The position numbers and the translations under genes were made by a program. 7,926 nucleotides of DNA from Sulfurimonas sp. Lineage in GTDB: Bacteria; Campylobacterota; Campylobacteria; Campylobacterales; Sulfurimonadaceae. Each line of letters opens with the position of its first letter. Position 1 is the stretch's first letter. Positions 5,512 to 7,926 of this stretch are shown here, piece by piece. Where the stretch lies: assembly GCA_015663215.1 (NCBI GenBank), contig DQSP01000112.1:1-7926 (forward strand), written 5' to 3'. The notes below the pieces were generated by a model. That model had not been told where the DNA came from, ran no database searches, and saw nothing but the letters and a program-made list of their open reading frames with translations.

Positions 5512-7914
5512 ATGAAATCAGATTGGCGACTCAAGGTAGAAAAAAAGTTTGAAGATTTTACATACTTCATTATACAGCATAGATTTATCGCATTGTTTCT
5601 TACATTTGCTCTTGTTTTTGGTCTTGCTTCAAACCTTCCTAAAATAACTTTTGACACTTCAACAGAAGGTTTTCTTTACAAAGATGACCCTCAGATTTTG
5701 ATGTATAACGACTTTCGAAACCAGTTTGGTCGTGATGAAAAAATTCTAGTTGCCATTAAGACTAAAGATGTCTTTGATAAAGCTTTTTTGCAAAAGCTCT
5801 TTAAACTTCATGCAGAGATAGAAGAAAATGTTCCTCATATCAAAGCAGTTGACTCTCTTAAAAATGCTAGAAAAACTGTAGGGAACCACTCTGAGCTTAT
5901 AGTTGAAGATCTCTTTTTAGATGGTATTCCAAGTGAGCAGAAAAAGCTAGATGCAATTGCTAGCTTTGCAAAAAGCAACAACATCTATAAAGATCTCTAC
6001 CTAAACACCGACTCTACTTTCACAACAATTATGATAACAACTAATACATATACATCTATGGGGGTAAATGACTTTGACCCTCTAACTGATGGGTTTGATG
6101 AGGATGAGAGCACTCATAAAGAGTTAGAGTTTATCACTGGTCCTGAAACAAATGAGCTCATTTATAAACTTGAAGAAATTCTCAATAGATATAGAACAGA
6201 TGATTTTAAAATATACGATGCTGGAAGTCCCATAGTTACAAAGAACTTACAAGAAACACTTATGAAGGATATGTCAAAGTTTATTCTGTATGTGATTTTA
6301 ACTATAGCGATTTTACTTTTTTTAACTTTTAGAAGAGTAAGCGGTATCTTTGTTCCTCTGCTTGTAGTCATATTAACACTACTCGCTACTATTGGGACTA
6401 TGGCACTTTTTAAATACCCTATTACATCTATGACACAGATACTTCCTTCACTACTTCTTGCAGTTGGAATTGGGGATAGTATTCATATACTCTCTATCTT
6501 TTATCATAAGTATGATGAAACAGGAGATAAAAATCATTCAATTGCTTATGCTATTGGGCACTCAGGTTTGGCTGTAGTTATGACCTCTTTTACAACAGCA
6601 GCATCTTTACTCTCTTTTTCCATCTCCGATATAGCCCCTGTTGCTGCACTTGGAATATTTTCAGCAGTTGGTGTAACACTTGCACTAATTTTGACTCTTG
6701 TCTTCATTCCACTACTGCTTTCATTTATGCCTATGAAACATAAACCTCAAGATGAAGATAGTTTTTTAGACAAATTTACTATAAATATTGCAAATTTTTC
6801 CATAAACTACTATAAAAGTATCATTGCTAGCACCCTAGTTATCATAGTTGTTTCACTACTCTTAGCATCTCAAATGCAGTTTTCTCATAACCCTCTTCAC
6901 TGGTTTAAAAAAGATAATATAGTAAGAACAAATACTGAAATAATAGATAAAGAACTTAGAGGGTCAATAAGCATAGAAGTTGTTTTAGATACAGGCAAAG
7001 AGAATGGTGTTTATAATCCAGAGTTTTTAAACACCATCGAGAGAGTTACAAAAACTATCTACACCTACAAGGGTGAAAACTACTTTATTGGCAAGATAGT
7101 CAGCATAAATGATGTTTTAAAAGAGATACATATGGCTCTTAATGAAAATAGAGCAGAATTTTACGTCATCCCACAAGACAAAAACCTCATAGCACAAGAG
7201 TTTTTACTCTTTGAAAATAGTGGAAGTGATGACTTAGAGGAGATAGTAGATAGCCAGTTTTCTAAAACTCGCATGAGTATCAAAGCACCATGGGTTGATA
7301 GTATAGAGTATGTGGAGTTGATAGACCAACTACAAACTCTCTTAGACTCAGAATTCAAATCAATGGCGACTATAAGTGTTACGGGTACACTCCCTATACT
7401 CTCAACAACCATCACAAAGTCTATTCAAAGTTCTATAGAGTCTTATATCATCGCGTTTATAGTTATAGCTATCTTGATGGTCCTTCTCATCGGTAACATC
7501 AAGCTTGGAGTTCTCAGTATGATACCTAACCTAACACCTATAATGTTTGGTATCGCGTTTATGGTAGTGTTTGACCTACCTTTAGATATGTTCACTATTC
7601 TCATCGGGGCCATAGCCATAGGAATGGTAGTCGATGATACTATACACTATATGCATAACTTTAAACGCTATCTTTTGCTGCACAACGATGTGGATGAAGC
7701 GATACGACTCACACTTCACTCAACAGGACGAGCTATATTTATAACATCTCTTGTTCTGAGTTCTGGATTTTTAGTTTTTATGTTTGCAAGCATGACAAAT
7801 CTTTTCAACTTTGGGCTTATCACAGGTGTAACAGTAATAGTTGCGATGGTAACTAACTTAACATTAACAGGGGCATTGATGAAGATTTTTATTAAAAAGA
7901 GGGAAGAAAGATAG
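5512..7914 (+). CDS. RND/MMPL-family exporter (HAE3-like)
   Basis: The 800-residue product has the duplicated RND layout: a first membrane segment (about 24-42), a periplasmic loop to about 255, five segments with a patched/SSD-like core (256-406), a second copy of the first segment (about 434-453), a second periplasmic loop to about 642, and five more segments to the C-terminus. The half-repeats carry matching charged motifs in the membrane, GIGDSIH (319-325) and GMVVDDTIH (704-712), with Asp322 and Asp708/709 the likely proton-relay acids. At 800 residues it is close to the HAE3/MmpL/HpnN size rather than the roughly 1000-1050 residues of AcrB. Such pumps move lipids, hopanoids or amphiphilic compounds; the substrate is not readable. 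No membrane-fusion or TolC-type partner is present. Its promoter shares the operator of the divergent operon, suggesting co-expression. Confidence 0.9.
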   Translation: MKSDWRLKVEKKFEDFTYFIIQHRFIALFLTFALVFGLASNLPKITFDTSTEGFLYKDDPQILMYNDFRNQFGRDEKILVAIKTKDVFDKAFLQKLFKLHAEIEENVPHIKAVDSLKNARKTVGNHSELIVEDLFLDGIPSEQKKLDAIASFAKSNNIYKDLYLNTDSTFTTIMITTNTYTSMGVNDFDPLTDGFDEDESTHKELEFITGPETNELIYKLEEILNRYRTDDFKIYDAGSPIVTKNLQETLMKDMSKFILYVILTIAILLFLTFRRVSGIFVPLLVVILTLLATIGTMALFKYPITSMTQILPSLLLAVGIGDSIHILSIFYHKYDETGDKNHSIAYAIGHSGLAVVMTSFTTAASLLSFSISDIAPVAALGIFSAVGVTLALILTLVFIPLLLSFMPMKHKPQDEDSFLDKFTINIANFSINYYKSIIASTLVIIVVSLLLASQMQFSHNPLHWFKKDNIVRTNTEIIDKELRGSISIEVVLDTGKENGVYNPEFLNTIERVTKTIYTYKGENYFIGKIVSINDVLKEIHMALNENRAEFYVIPQDKNLIAQEFLLFENSGSDDLEEIVDSQFSKTRMSIKAPWVDSIEYVELIDQLQTLLDSEFKSMATISVTGTLPILSTTITKSIQSSIESYIIAFIVIAILMVLLIGNIKLGVLSMIPNLTPIMFGIAFMVVFDLPLDMFTILIGAIAIGMVVDDTIHYMHNFKRYLLLHNDVDEAIRLTLHSTGRAIFITSLVLSSGFLVFMFASMTNLFNFGLITGVTVIVAMVTNLTLTGALMKIFIKKREER

Positions 7915-7921
7915 TTTCTTC
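7903..7921 (+). terminator. Weak hairpin across the RND stop codon
   Basis: GAAGAAA (7903-7909) and TTTCTTC (7915-7921) can pair around a five-base loop that includes the TAG stop. The stem is AT-rich and no T-tract is visible before the window ends, so this may be chance or the beginning of a terminator lying further right. Confidence 0.15.
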
Positions 7922-7926
7922 ATAGA

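Noticed and set aside
6162..6371. Minus-strand short frames inside the RND gene (also 7161-7415)
   Set aside because: Antisense to well-defined RND membrane and periplasmic segments, without support of their own.
7526..7544. CTAACCTAACACC close to TATAAT inside the RND gene
   Set aside because: The gap to TATAAT is two bases after the nine-base box region instead of seven, there is no 11-base repeat, and no gene start follows.

Overview
The window is compact, AT-rich bacterial DNA. It has tightly packed genes, good AGGAG-type ribosome binding sites and outer-membrane and RND-type envelope proteins, so the host is Gram-negative. Protein style and base composition suggest a Campylobacterota member (Sulfurimonas-like). 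That is an impression from reading, not a search result.

Layout: a leftward operon occupies positions 5376 to 1 and a single gene runs rightward from 5512 to 7914. The 135-base region between them is a divergent promoter. In transcription order the leftward operon encodes a 79-residue PqqD-like protein, an ATP-grasp ligase, a fold-type III PLP-dependent decarboxylase related to LysA, a fusion of a urea-transporter channel with an M23 metallopeptidase domain, and a small outer-membrane beta-barrel protein cut by the left edge. Junctions are a 4-base overlap, a 1-base gap, a 6-base gap and another 4-base overlap, so this is one translationally coupled unit. The rightward gene encodes an 800-residue RND/MMPL-type exporter.

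The strongest new observation is a shared promoter architecture. The nine bases ACTAACACT lie exactly 7 bases upstream of a TATAAT-like -10 element at three places: before the pqqD-like gene, before the divergent RND gene, and inside the 3' end of the fusion gene just before the porin-like gene. In the first and third a second CTAACA lies 11 bases further upstream; at the RND promoter this distal copy is degenerate. Direct repeats one helical turn apart, standing where a -35 should be, are typical of OmpR/PhoB-type response-regulator activation. This would tie exporter, biosynthetic operon and porin into one regulon.

Working model (inference): the PqqD-like protein, ATP-grasp enzyme and decarboxylase make or modify a small amide- or peptide-like compound. 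The channel-peptidase fusion, the outer-membrane barrel and the RND pump handle its movement or processing across the envelope. No precursor peptide, radical SAM enzyme or regulator gene is visible, and the substrate is unknown.
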